NCBI GenBank assembly: GCA_034509425.1
Contig: JAVTVJ010000458.1
Coordinates: forward strand, 868,001 to 932,000
From: Eopsaltria australis
Taxonomy: Eukaryota > Chordata > Aves > Passeriformes > Petroicidae
DNA length: 64,000 bases
Reading direction: 5' to 3'
The notes below the pieces were generated by a model, which was not told the origin of the DNA, made no database searches, and saw only the letters and a program-made list of their open reading frames with translations. Shown here in pieces: positions 1 through 12,940 of the stretch (position 1 is its first letter; the number at the start of each line of letters is the position of its first letter). A program made the translations under genes and the position numbers.

Positions 1-1200
1 AGCTCCACTAACATCCAGAGCAGCAGAACCAGGGTGGCAGTGATGAAAACATCTCATAGAAGAGCCTCTCTGAGCAGAGACCCCAAGGACAGCAGGAGCT
101 GTGAGGAACTGCTGGAGATCCTGCAGCGAAATGAGGAGAATACTCCACCACGATGACTTCTTATTTTCAACTCATTAGTAAATCATTTCAGCTCCTCATT
201 TCAGTTCAGAGGGACCATGGCAGGGACTCCAGGGTTGGCACACGGGAAGGAATGAGCTGCCTGGGGCAGGAGGTGGCAGGACTGTGCTGGCAGCAGCTTC
301 CAGCATTTGCCAAAGTCCAGCTCGTGCTGGACTCCGAGAGACACCCGAGGAGATGGAAGGGCCTGCCCGTGTCAAAAGGGGAAATCCCTCTGCTCCCAGA
401 TTCTCCTGGACTGGCCACACACTGCTCTGACCTCTCAAGAAAGCAGCTCAGCTTTTTGCCAGAAAAACAACAACTCAGAAGGGAGAAGAGGTGACAAGCA
501 TTGGAGCTGACACGGGAGGAGCTGGAGGAGTGCCTGGACTGCAGGGTGAGGGAGAGGAAGCCCAGCAGGAAGCAGCAAGCTGTTAGATGAACTTCGGTGT
601 CAGGAAACTTCACGCTTCAAGACCGAGGTTAAAATTGTTATTTGAACAATTCATTATTTCAGGCACACGAGCACTCCCAGGGAAATGGAACAAAAGCAGT
701 GAACTTCATTTAAATACGGGCTGGGAACAACTGCCAAGAGGAACAAGGTCAGCATCGATTCCCCTGATCATATCCCTCAGTGCTGTAAAGTACATGCTGC
801 TTTTATCTTGGAACAGTTGAACTGATTAATATGACTGGCTAAAATTGCCAGCCTCCACGGGATGGGCAGGAACAGATAGATGGGAACATGTGTTGAAAAT
901 TAAAAGGTGGTGAGAAATGAGCAGGCCGTTCCCCTGAAGTCTGCAGACAGCACAACTTCTGGCAGCCAAATTCTGAATTTGGGTTTCCAGCCTCGTTTCA
1001 GACTTGCCAATGCTGTGCCAGACATGAAGACAACCTCACTGGCACTGACAGGACTTGTTTTCAACAAGACTTTTGGGCTGATGGAGGAGAAGATAGAAGA
1101 CATTCCGTCCTTAGTCACAACATCACACCACCACCACCACACTCAAAACAACCAAAAAAAGGAGAGAGCTCATGGCTGGCACTGAGATAACTCAACCATT
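1..1200. other. Single-copy non-coding DNA
   Basis: No gene is supported. The first 600 bases are somewhat richer in G+C than the window average and contain several overlapping short open frames on both strands. None exceeds about 135 codons or resembles a known protein, and opposing frames overlap freely, as expected by chance. A short (CAC)5 run lies at 1126-1140. Confidence 0.6.
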
Positions 1201-3648
1201 GGCTTCTTCAATTTTCACAGCATAACCCAAAATACCTCGGCTTAATACTGGCTCTTGTCAAGAATACTGCTGAGAGCTCAGAACTTTTATAAAATAGATT
1301 TACTGAGTAGCTGGGAACAAATCCATTTAGATGAATTGTAAAACGAGGGCTTAGCATTCAGTGACACAAAATGACAGCACACACTGAAATGAATTAACCC
1401 CACTGGCTTGGATGTAATACCCGGTGCCTTTAAATGTATCATTCCTCCATTTCTAAAATTATTTAAAAAGAAAAACTCCTAAAATGTCACAAAAGTAAAG
1501 GAAGGGGTTGAAAGTAGAACTGAGCTCCTCATTCTGGTTTTGATTTCTTAGTGATCTTAGCAAATCACTAACTCATTCTTCACTTTCCGCCTCATAAAAC
1601 TGAGAAAAAAAAAAACCTTGATATATACCTGACACTTTTAATATGAAAAGCACTTTAGAGAAGCTTTTTGACACAGGATGAAAGATTGTACTTTGCCATA
1701 CAGAATAGCTGTATTACCTGACATGCTCATTATACACTGTCAGAGCCCAACAACTTTCAGAATATTTTCCTCTTATTATTCCTCACTCTTTGACTGTGTT
1801 CAGTAATTACAGATGGAATTCTGCAGATTGCTTTAGTGACTTGGGAGAGTAATGCCTTCTGAAATCCAGATAAACCTGCTTCTCAGTTGTTCAGAAATGT
1901 TTTCAAGAGTCTTGCAGGTATTTGGGTAAAGGTTTTTGCAATGCAGCCTTCTTGGTCCAGAGAGTTGTGACAAAAAGGGACCATTCTTATTTAAAAACCT
2001 TTGACATTTCTTAATGCTTCAAATAGAAAACAGCCCAAATTAATTGTATTTCCTGTCTGCTGTCACTAAACACTGCACACATCTACACAAGCAGCATTCA
2101 CAGCACAAACACATTTATTTATTTCTATGTTTATGTTCTAGGTCCCAACTCAGAGTCAGTTTTGCTCCTTCTCCCCTTTTGTCTGTGCTGCACAGAAGCA
2201 CCAAGATGAGATGCCCACACTGTGAGCACTCCATGACCATTCCTGCAGCACACATCAGGCTCCCCTGGTGGTGCTCACAGCCACTGGAATTCCAAATTTC
2301 TGATTTTAGAAAATCAGAACAATTCCTGGCACACTTCAGACCCTCTCTCCTTCAGCAGAAATCAGCCTGCCTGCTTTAGAAACAATCAGAAAGCACCAAC
2401 TACACACTTATTTGACTGCCTGAGCTGCCCTTCAGAGCAGGCATTGCCATGCAGAATGATGACATTCCAGAGAGGAAAGTGCTGCTCTCAAAGGCAGGGA
2501 GAGCTTTTGGGACTCATTTCAGCAAGCCCAACAATGCCAATGAGCTGCCATCCCTCCTAAAACACCTCTTTGTGTGTCAGTGACACCCAGACACAGCAAA
2601 CAAGGGGCTGTGTGTTCCTGGGGGTGGCAGCTGGCCCAGACTGGGATCCCACCCCCATCTGCTCCTTCCCTGCTGCCAAACCCAAAGGCCTTTATTAAAA
2701 ACAGGGCTTGGGTGATGCAATTTGCCAGGCTCTGCCCCTTTCCTGCTCTCACACAGTGCCACACTCACGTCTAGAGGGGTGGGAAAAACCTGCTTCTCTC
2801 CCGCTGGCTCTCACGGGAAGTTTAGCCAAAATACACAAACTGCTGTTGAAAATTCTTAGAAAATTCAGGGTTCTGTGTATTTCTTTTTCTTGGACTCCTC
2901 ACATCAGTAACATTTCTGATTTTCTCCAGAATGGAAGTCACTGTAGAGAACATCTTACCCAAGTGCAAAGAACCTGAAGGGATGGCTCCTGATGAGGATC
3001 TGTGTCCTCACAAACACCACAGCTTGGAGCACTGTGGGGAAACAATTCCAGCAGAAAATGACCCAAACAGGGGCTGGAGGTGAGCTCAGAGCTCTGGGAC
3101 TCCTCACACCTGAGATCCCCACCTGAGCCTGCCCTGGGAACACGTCCTAAGGTTAATTTTGGTAATTCAGTTCAAATACTGTGAATGTTTTGTGTCTAAC
3201 AAGATGTTCCAGATTCCAGAACTATTTCAGGATTAATTCACTGGTGTTATGTTTTGTATTTTTTCCATGCATTCAAAAAATACTTAATGATTGTCAAAAC
3301 AAACTGAAAACCCAAAAGAAAAAGCTTTCTGAAGACTGTAGAGATGCACAGTAAAGCTCGGTATATAGTCAAAATAGGAAAAAAATGAAAGAAATATTGC
3401 CTTTTAAAAGTATATTTGTCTGTTCTACAGAATACACTGCAGTGAATTAAGACCAGTGTCTGTTCTGTTATGGTAGGAGTTCATCTTGCCTCAACATTTC
3501 AATTGGTTAACAGTTTAGCCTTAAGGTTCTGCAGGAAAAAAAAATTGTTTAATTTAGGAAGTAAGAGTAACTCCTTGTTATAAACAACATGCACTCTGGG
3601 GCCAAGATAATTTTACTGTGCACTTGTTATTTAAATGAGTGCAGTGTC

Positions 3649-3666
3649 TCCATATGGCCATATGGA
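3649..3666. repeat. 18-bp perfect palindrome, two CCATATGG units
   Basis: TCCATATGGCCATATGGA reads the same on both strands and consists of two abutting CCATATGG octamers. Each octamer contains an E-box-form hexamer (CATATG). The octamer is two bases too short to be a serum-response CArG box. It could be a dimeric protein-binding site or chance. Confidence 0.85.
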
Positions 3667-5676
3667 TGTGAGATATACGTTGTGTGCTCAAGGGGCATGG
3701 AAGGATTTAAAGTACATATGTTAACAAATAATGCTGAGCTGGCACCCAGCATTGCTGTCCTCACCACAACAAACAGTAACCTGCTCTGGTTTTCCACTTG
3801 TTCTTTCCCTTAGAAGTGTTTCTAAGAGCTAAAAAGCACGTGGGGATTTCAGAGGCTTTGCTGCATAATCAAATTATTTCAAGAATTGCACTACTGGAAG
3901 CATCACACCTTTGTCTGTGCTCTTCAAAGCAAAACCAAGTTCCATGTAGAACTATAAATATTGGTTAAATCTAGATTTCCCAGACAATCTTCTCAGTATT
4001 AACACTTCTCATTTATTCTGATACTATGTTAATTCATGCCAGATGGAGACTATTCAAATGTTCATGACTTGTACTTGTCACGAGCATATGTTCCTGGAAT
4101 AATGGAGTGGTTTCATAGCAAACAACATCCCATATTTAAAGACCTATGATGAGGCTCATAAAGAAAAAAAAACAAAAAACCATAAACAGAGAAGGGCACA
4201 GCTGGAAAACAAACAAAAAATCAGGTTTTTCACTACCAAGAGGATTATGGAGGACAATGCATTCTCTGCACACTCCTGACCCTGCACTGGGCACAGAACT
4301 TTAACACAGCCCAACCAAACATCTGGAAGGGAACACTTTGTATTTCCTGGCTCCCCCACATCACAGCAATTCTTGTATATTCAACACAAGCATGTCCAGC
4401 ACAGGGGAAAGCAAGATAAAAATTAGATCTTCAAAATCCTGCATTTCATGTCAAGGCTAACTCTGTAGAAGTGCACAGGGTGAAGGTGTCAATGACTGCG
4501 TGTCACACCAAGAGTTTCAAGCTTTAAATTTCAGATGTGCAGAGATGTTCAAATCACAGACACAATTTTTATCCTTCCACACTGATGAATTTCTGCAAGA
4601 AAAACTTGATTTGAAAAAGAAAAACTTAGGTTTGTTTACTTTTCCCTGCTGGGGAAGCAGGGAATACAGAAAGCTGAAGTGTTTATATTTCATAGGCTCC
4701 CCAAATTCATTTGACAGATTAAACCAATTTGTAGCCCAGTAATAGACCCCATTTTTTAGGCAACTCAGGGTCAGGATATCACCCATTTTGGAAGGGCAGC
4801 TGGGAGAAAGGAAGAGACAGGAAATAAGGGCTTGGATTCTGAATTCTCATGGCAGAACGAGCTACTGCAGGACTGAAAGGACTGCTACAATATTTATCGA
4901 GTTCTGCCAGCAGCAATGGCAGCGTGTTCCCCCCTCTGTGCTGACTCAATGGGCACAGAAAATGAAAACCTGTTGGGTGAGATAATAAAATGTGCATGTG
5001 TTCTGCCTGATAGCAGTAGCCCTGGTGATAATCCTATGAATTCCCAAAATATGTTCCAGCATGATTCAGAGGACAAGTATTACATCCTGAACAGAAGAAG
5101 AAGGGGAAAACAAGACGTGGCAGTGGCAATGACCAAAACCTCCAGCCTAAAAAATGGATAAAAAAACCTCTATACTACTGTTTCCTTCAGAGAAAAAAAA
5201 AACAAACTAAAAAATAAAGCTAGAAGCAAACTGTCAAGAAGCAAGTATTCAGCCTTCAGTCAAATATAACCTAAAAATCCCCATCACCAATAAAGCACAC
5301 ATGAGCTTTAATTTGTCTCTGTCCTGTCAGCTTTGTTTACAAGCCCTGAGAAATGGTCTCCAAACCACACACCTTTCTCTGGCTGAACCAGATCAAATCT
5401 GCTCTTCAATGTAAAGGTTAATACTGCTAAACACCCTAAAGATTTTGATTTTTCCCATATTATAGGAGCTGCTGTGGAGAAAAGAACCAAGAGATGCAAT
5501 AATTTTTGTTCCCATTTGCATTTAGCCATGACTTCAGCAAATGGCAGCTTCCTGTTTTCAGTCTCCTGAAAGAGTGGGGAAATGAAGGAAAAGTTGAAAA
5601 TACTTTGCATATTCTCTAGAAATGGTGTGTTAATGTTACTTATACCTAGAATATGCTATGTCATACATAAAAGCCA

Positions 5677-5698
5677 TATATATATGCACATATATAAA
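5677..5698. repeat. Short alternating AT tract
   Basis: Imperfect AT dinucleotide run interrupted by GCAC, giving a local inverted repeat. It is low-complexity DNA of no evident function. Confidence 0.6.
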
Positions 5699-6959
5699 AA
5701 TACAAGCACCTTTTTTCCATGGATAGTGCTATTTATTTTGTTATGAAACAAGAATTTTTGAAAATACCAAAATGCTCCTGTTAGCAACCAAGCGGAAAAA
5801 GAAATGTATTCTTCTTGTTCTTTTTTTAAAAAAATGATTTGTTCCATCGCTTTTTACTACAGACCATTTAACTTGCTCTCTCCTTCAGTGACAGAAGACA
5901 AATCAAAAACTGTCAGGTGTTTGAGGCTGTGATCTGCACTACACTTGAAGTTTGAACTGCAGCTCAGAATCATTGGACTCAGACCTACAATTGTTGCTAT
6001 TCCTAGACATGTCACAAAACTCAGCTCAGCTAGAGGTGTGTGGATCCTGCCTAATTCAAAAATAGGACAAAACCCAGTTCAAGGCAAAGAAGCCCCACAA
6101 AGCCACAGTGCCTGTGAACAATCCCAAAACAATGAATTCCCATCTCCTCAGCTCCCAGCAGAGCTGGGCATGTTCAGCCAAGCCTCTTTCCCATGCAAAT
6201 GCTTGTTTTACCTGTGTAAAAAATCCCAAATCCTTTTCCCTCAGAGAATATTGTATTCTCTGACCTTTCTCTGCTTCCCGTTCCCAGTCTGATTCCAGAT
6301 CCACCCTGAAGCTCTGTTGCACTTGCTGCCTTCCCTTTTCCCCGAATGGATCTTTTGCATCTTCCCAGAAAAATGCAGCGAATTCCCCTTCCCATTTTGC
6401 AGCCACGTTGATCACCTTGCTGAGGTGTCACCCTGCTAATTAAAGCAGCTGAAGGAATTGTTCCCACCTCAGGTGTGACTTTTCAGTCTTTTCCTGTCTC
6501 TGCAATCACTTTTCCAACAAGTTCTGAGACAGTAGGAACTCTCAGTAGCAGGAGATCCTGGCTGTGCCCCATAAGGGATGTTCTGAAGCGTCTGACACAT
6601 GCAAAGAAAAAACTTGCAAATCAATGCTTCTTGAAGGACTCATTCTGTGTGACCCTTCAGAAAGATTCTGCTTGACTTTTCCTGTCACTGCTGAACGTCG
6701 AGATTGCACCAAAGGAAAAATATTCCAAAGGACAAACCCATCAGAAGTCGAAATTCTTTATAGATTGCAATAAACCAAACTCACACTCCAAGTCTCCAAC
6801 AGTTCATCTTCCATCTTCTCCTCAGTGAATAAATCAGTGTTACTCAGCACAGTGAAAAGGTGAAAAAGGACACTCTGCACTTTATTTGAAATATACTGCC
6901 CATACTCCATTTTATATTCCTTTTGTTATTCAGTGAGTAATGTTTTACTGCACCACTTG

Positions 6960-7560
6960 CCTAGATTAAGAATGTTTCAATCTACATACTTATCATTTAA
7001 AACCACGATTCCCCCGAAGGGAGCACAAAGGGAGAACATGATGTTAATTAGCCTTATGGCATTATATCCCAATTCCTCGCTCGCTACACCAGAGTTGTTG
7101 CATTCCCAATTCCTCCAACCTCTCATGAAAAGGATCTGCACTCAGTCAACTTAGAGCATATTACTTTCCCCATAAGGGAAAAAGACTCATGTAAAATGTA
7201 CCGGCCTGAAGTGAACACCACTAAAACATTAATGCTCTGTTCTTTAAATAGGCTCCCCTTTTATGTTCGCTTTATCCCAGTGTCATGCGAAACCGCTCAA
7301 CGTGTTTTGTTTGGCTGCTGTTTCAAAGAGTGCAAATTTCACTCAGTCCAACTTCCAGGCCCCTGCAGCCCATTCATCCAATTAAAGGACTGTGGAATGA
7401 AAACAGAACAAGCGCTTTGTGGAGCTTCAGAAATATTGTCCCTCAGGAAGGCTGCCTGCGAAAAGCGAGCAAATCCATTGTGCAAACTGGTGCATTGCAA
7501 TAGAATGAAATTGCTCCTCAAAGTCTCTTTATCCAACATGGATTACTGACTCCTGATAGC
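6960..7560. promoter_or_regulatory. Candidate conserved regulatory element
   Basis: This block differs from its flanks by keeping about a dozen CpGs (for example at 7006, 7015, 7078, 7082, 7268, 7288 and 7302) in otherwise CpG-poor DNA, without being a CpG island. It contains a homeodomain-type TTAATTAG at 7044-7051 and a CCCATAAGGG word at 7169-7178. No repeat is recognised inside. A 117-codon ATG frame (7196-7549, plus) spans much of it, but the translation matches no family I know and a minus-strand frame overlaps it. CpG retention and motif content suggest a conserved non-coding element. This is inference without an alignment. Confidence 0.35.
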
Positions 7561-10500
7561 TGTAGGTTAGTTGAAGGTAGAGTCTATCGGAGTCAGGAAA
7601 GCTCTTATTACCTTTTATTATAACACATCCTCCCCCCATAATCTATAAAAAAGCCTCTAGGAGCCCATTCACTTCTACACCTCTTCGCCTCCTTTCAGTT
7701 TCAATAATGCTGAGCACAATTCAGGACTCTTTGCTCAGTCCACTGTACTTTCCATATGCGTTCACAGGCTAAATATTCCTGAAATGCCTTTGGGAAAGAC
7801 AGGCTGCCATTTATGATTTCAGATTTCTGGGAAGTGCAGCCCTTGCAGCTCCCTGGGAATGTTGTTTCAGACAGTTCTGCTAAAACCTACAACCTTACCT
7901 CTTGACCACACTAAGTGGAATTAATTATCCTGCAAAGTTCCTTGTGATACCCTTTTCTGTGCATTAGCAATATAAATAAAGAGCAGAGGAAGACATTTCA
8001 AGTGGGGCTGACAAACAAATGCTAAAGACCAAGTTTTTATGATTATGGAGCCAAGATCTGAGGAAGGTCACAGCAATAACTGCAGAAAACTAATTATGCA
8101 CTGCTTCATGCTGATTGAAAACTCAGGAATGCTGCTTGATTGTCCGTATTTTAGACACACACACTCTTCAAAGAGAGCAGCACAAACTCCTTTTTGTTAA
8201 GAAAAAGCAGAAAACCACAAAAATTGAGCTACCACTCCTCTATCCCACCCTTCAACACCTTCACAGGGTTTTGGTAACCCTGAAATTCACCCCCTTTCCT
8301 CTAGAATCAGAAGAGGTCCCCTTCCACCCTGCCCAGAAATTAAAGCAGTGGTCACTCAAAAAAAAGGAATCACATTTAGATTGGTTTGAATGAATCCCAA
8401 ACTTCCAAGGAATCTGACAAAAATCTGAAGAATTTTTCAGGTGAATCAAATCTAAAAAATTGTTTGCTGCCACCCACTGTGTGGTACCTTCATTTCTTGG
8501 ATAATGCTGGTTGCTGTTGCTTTTCCACTGGGGTTAGCAAGTGTTTCCAAAAATTATATTCACTTTCCTTCTCTTTTTCCTGTGTTCTCAAACGAGGTTG
8601 ATGTCTCACCACACTTCAGCACCGTAACTTGAAATCTGGGAGAGGGATTTGCCAAAACAAATCACATCCTGGTATGGAGAGAACCACTCACTTCCTGCGG
8701 GCTTGAAACTTGTTAATTATCAGCAAAAATTATGATCAGAGTCCCGGACTTCTCATTTGTATGGAACAAACAAGATTCTTGGCAGAACTTGTTGGCTGAT
8801 GTGAGAGGAAGGAAACCCCAGTGGTCCTGTCTGAATTCCTCACAAATTTGTTGGTGGAGCTGTCACATCCTGGCAAGAAATGCCTTTTTTTGTTCCAGTT
8901 TATCAGTACCAGTTTTAACCTTGTATTTAAGAACCTCTTGTAGCTCCCCAAAGACCAATCTTTCCTCTTTTTCTTTATTACATAAAAGGAAAATGTAGCA
9001 TTGAGAATATAGCTCCTTTTTTCCATATCACGGCTGTTTCAATATCAGACAATGGTTTTTAATTAATTTTCCAATTTTCCAATTGGCAATTACTAACCCA
9101 AAAGCATTGATTAAGGGAAAGATTAAGCTAAGAACTAGCTTAATTGAATTCTTACTATTACAAATCTGCCTGCTGTTGAAATTTGTCATTATTTCTTATT
9201 AAATGAAGGAAGGTAACTTTCTTACCAGAGAATCATAATTCTTGATTTTATACACATGTCTGGGTTGATATATTTCACAATTTCATTTAAACACACACTA
9301 AAACATCTGTATTCTTTCCCTGAAATTTGTCATGACAGCTTGTAAAAATTATTGAAAACATTTCGTAGTGAATCTTACATCCTTATTTTCTCAATCCTGG
9401 TACAATATGAATAACTAATCACTCAAAATGATTTGCTACCGTCTTAATTCTAAATAATCTTATAATACATATACATATAATTATTTTATTTATAGAATTT
9501 GCCTTCTCTGTTCAATTGATGAAGTCCCTGATTGTCCTTGCATTACTAACAACCAATATAAACTTAGAATATCAGTACCTAACAAAGGCAGTTTGAACAG
9601 AATTAAGTTTAAGTTCTCATAAATAAATATTAACTGTTTATACCTCAAGTAACTCAAAATACATATGGTCAAGTGAGAAACTATTTTTCTGTCCAATGAC
9701 TCCAATAAATCTTCACCTTCAAATGAGATAAACTAGATGAAAATAGGCAGCTTGTAAATTAAATAGTTATTTGCTTGTTTACTATATGACAAGTTAAAAA
9801 AGGATTCTTCCTTAAATGAGGCAAATTATGGCTAAATTACCTCCTTTAATATCTTAAATTACAAGTCAAACATAGTGAATAATAAAAAAATTAATCAAAA
9901 AATTTTAAAAAGCATTTATTGGAATAATATTTGCTGTCGAAGGGTTTGGACCTGCAAATCAAACAGCTGCCCAGGGTAACAAGAACCACATTCCCATTTC
10001 TGAGATCCATTTCTTAGATAACTCCAAGGCAAATAACTATGGGAGCACTGAATTACAAAGCCAAGCATTCTCGAAGGTTCATTAAGAGATGAAACTCCAG
10101 AGTCTCACACATTTTTGTCTGGGAATTCCAGGAGCATTAGCTCCCAAGTTAAAAAATACACTTTAGCTCCTTTGTCTTACTTTGGAGCTGACATTCTTGA
10201 TGCATTTAGGGTGATACAGAAATTTTTTTCCAGGGATAGGATGAAAAACATTCTCCAGAACCAACTGTTAAATGTATAAGAATTAAACCAACTCTGAGCT
10301 CCTAGAAAAATGATTTGCCAGTCTGACAATAAAATTAATGACCTGAACAATTTAATCTGTTAATATATGGAATCCTCAGAGGAGGAGCTTTAATTGTCTT
10401 CAGCCAGACCTGTAGGACAAGAACACTTTCTAAAGAAAGCACGGCTATAAATACAAACTTGGGATGTCAGCTACCAAGTGGCATTATCAAATAATGACCT

Positions 10501-12830
10501 TTTTCATCTAGGAAGACCTCCTGGCCTCTCAGACTTTGGGGCTGAGTGCTGAGTAGATGGGGTCTTCAGAGCTGACAGTGAAGCAGAAACAAGATGATGT
10601 CCTTAATCATATTCAAAGCAGCAGGATCACCTCCTGCACCTCACAGCAAGCGCTGAGCAGCACAAACTCACTCAAGACAAAAGGGGGATCTGCTCTCTTA
10701 CTCTGCCTCACAGTTTGAGCTTCTGCTGGAAATGGAAATTTTTGACAGTTCCCTTGCTCAAGTTCAGCACAAGTTGGGGATGAGACACCTGGAGCAGCAG
10801 CTGGGGAAACTTTACTGCATCAAGTGGAAAAGAAGTGCTGGGAAATTCCCGTGATCCCAGAAGCCACATGGACACAACCGGCCTGGCTCCCTCCTCTCCA
10901 GCCAACCCAGCCCCTCTGACAATGTTCACACCCTCAGCTCTCACTCCTGCCTGTCCTGCCCTTAATTCAGCACCACCATAGGGGTTAATGCAGTACAGAT
11001 AATAAATAATCACTCCCATGGTGCCTGGAGTTCGCTGGGGATAGGAGCAAAAATATGTGTGGGGTGAGCTGAACTCTCAGTGATTTCTCTCTTCTCCCAG
11101 TTCTGCAGCTGGGCATGGATGTGGCAATACCCCAGTGCTGGCCACAAAAGGAACATCAGCTTGGACTGCTCAAGCACATTTTTAGTTAGCAAGCAACCAA
11201 GTCATTTATGCCTTACTTTTAAATAATTTTAGCCACACTAAATGAGTTTAGGGAGAATGAATAACAAAGAAGTGTGAACTTCTAAATCATTACCAGAATT
11301 GCAGTTGCTCCACAGGAATTTCTCAGTAACATTTTGCAAGAAGCACATGGGACATGTACTCAATCCCTTTTCTTTGACATTATTTCTATCCCCAATTTCT
11401 GTTTGTAGTCTTCTAAACTCTCTGCAAACAGCAGAGCTGGGAATATAACAAAGAAACAGAATCGTGTGTAAGAAGTGCTAAAACTGTCTAAAAAACAAGC
11501 TTAAATATGATAGATAACTTTAATGTATATCAATATTTATAGATTAAAATGATGTCAAATGTAATTTTAAAATTTTCTTACCATAAATTTGTAATCTGAT
11601 AGAAGAGAAAAATCAGCCTCTATGTTGTTAGGAACTTCTAGAACTTTTTGTTAAATATGGATTTTATGTTTTCCTTTTCCTTATGGAAATTTGGCCTGTA
11701 ATATCATAGCAGGTAAATGGCAACGATTATAAACACCTGTGTGTTCTTATCACCTCTCTGTCCTCTCTTTCAGCTTAATCCTGGTTAGGGTTTCCATCAG
11801 CTTTCAGGGTTCAGCACAGCTGAGTTGTTCTATTTCTCAACCCACTGAGAAGGAGATTCCGCTGCCTGCAATCCCCTTTTCTCTATCAGGATGTGCTGTG
11901 AGACTTCTCCTGGCATCTCACTCTCTTTTCCTATTCTGAAAGGGCTTGTCAGGCTACAAGGTGTCATGCACCAAGTCATTAAATTTCCTTTTTTTGTGCC
12001 TCCAGCTTGGAAGAAGGTTTATGCAGCAACAACAGTCTGGTTTTCTTCACATTGTTTTTTTTCCCTATTTATTTCTGTTGTGTTCCTGCCACAGTGACTT
12101 AATTTGTGCAACTGACAGTGTTGTCTCACCCACCTTCCTGCTGCCAGCAGGAAAGGAATTAATGCCTGGCACTGATGGCTGCTGGTGAGTTTGTAAGGCT
12201 AAACTCTGGTTTTATTTAACTTGATTTTATTCTTTCTGTTCTGTCCTCTAGGACTGGCATTAATGCCCCACAGGCAAATGAAATGCAGTGTTCCAAAACT
12301 ACTTCTTTGCAATGTGATTTATTTGCCACACGAATGTTTTTCATTCTTCTCCACCTCTCAGCAAGCAACCCATAGCTGGTTGGTTTTTTTTTGAGGAACA
12401 AGCAAATGTAATGTAGTACACAGCATCAGAAATCTCCTTTTCAATTGCATGGAAGAGGAAAGGGCACATGGAGGGAGGGGGAAAAGGAGGATTTCACACA
12501 CTGCAAATTTCTCAGCCCACTCTGAGAGCTCTGGGGATGAAGGGATGGAAATCTCCATCTGAGTGGGCAGTTCAGTGAGGCTGCCTCTGCCATTGCCTGG
12601 CTGATTTACTCTCCCCAGCAGTTCCTAGGCTATTCTGGGCAAAAGGTTCTACATTTACAATCACTGATTTTGAATAAATAATTCCAAATTCAGTGTGGGA
12701 CATGGAAAGAAAAGCTGCTACCTGTCTTGCTGGCAAAGACTTTCAAGATGGGTTTTGGGAGATCCAGATTCAACCTCTAAAACAACAAATATTAGCAGAG
12801 CAAGGATTAATTGAGAGTAGCAATTTATGG
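7561..12830. other. AT-rich DNA without recognised genes
   Basis: Positions 9.0-9.9 kb and 11.45-11.65 kb are very AT-rich, with many TAATTA, AATTAA and poly-A/T words. A tandem TTTTCCAATTTTCCAATTGG motif occurs at 9067-9086. No exon, tRNA or recognisable transposon was found. Confidence 0.55.
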
Positions 12831-12940
12831 TGATCACAGGAGTTGGAAGAGACTCACAAGGATCAAGTCCCTCTCTTAAGTGAATGGTCCAAAGAGGATG
12901 AAACCCACACACTCTGGCCTATGATGAGCTAATCTGGCTA
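12831..12940 (-). mobile_element. Degraded tRNA-Ile-derived SINE (TguSINE1-like)
   Basis: Read on the minus strand, the element starts near 12940 with TTAGCTCATC (12932-12923), which resembles the tRNA A box. It continues through GGGTTTCATCC (12906-12896), a one- or two-base variant of the tRNA B box GGGTTCGATCC, and then TTTGGACCA at the end of the tRNA-like part. A CR1-like tail follows, with CTTCCAACTCCTGTGATCA (12849-12831). The words between and around the boxes match the nuclear tRNA-Ile(AAT) consensus as I remember it. About 20-25 bases around the anticodon arm are missing, so this is not a functional tRNA gene. A tRNA-Ile head plus CR1 tail is the known structure of TguSINE1, mobilised by CR1 LINEs. 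The degree of decay implies an old insertion. It could instead be an isolated CR1 tail next to tRNA-like sequence, but the adjacency argues against that. Confidence 0.6.

Larger units (their letters stand above)
1201..6959. other. Intergenic or intronic DNA without recognised genes
   Basis: Unique AT-rich sequence with no recognisable exon, transposon or RNA gene. It includes a 12-base A run at 1604-1615, the palindrome at 3649-3666, and an alternating AT stretch at 5677-5698. Open frames are short (119 codons at most) and unrecognised. An old decayed transposon could be missed by eye. Confidence 0.55.

Noticed and set aside
7196..7549. 117-codon ATG frame in the CpG-retaining block
   Set aside because: No homologue recognised and a minus frame overlaps it. 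It is kept only as part of a candidate regulatory element.
12831..12940. Functional tRNA-Ile gene
   Set aside because: The anticodon arm region is missing, the boxes are diverged and a CR1-like tail follows. A SINE fossil explains it better.
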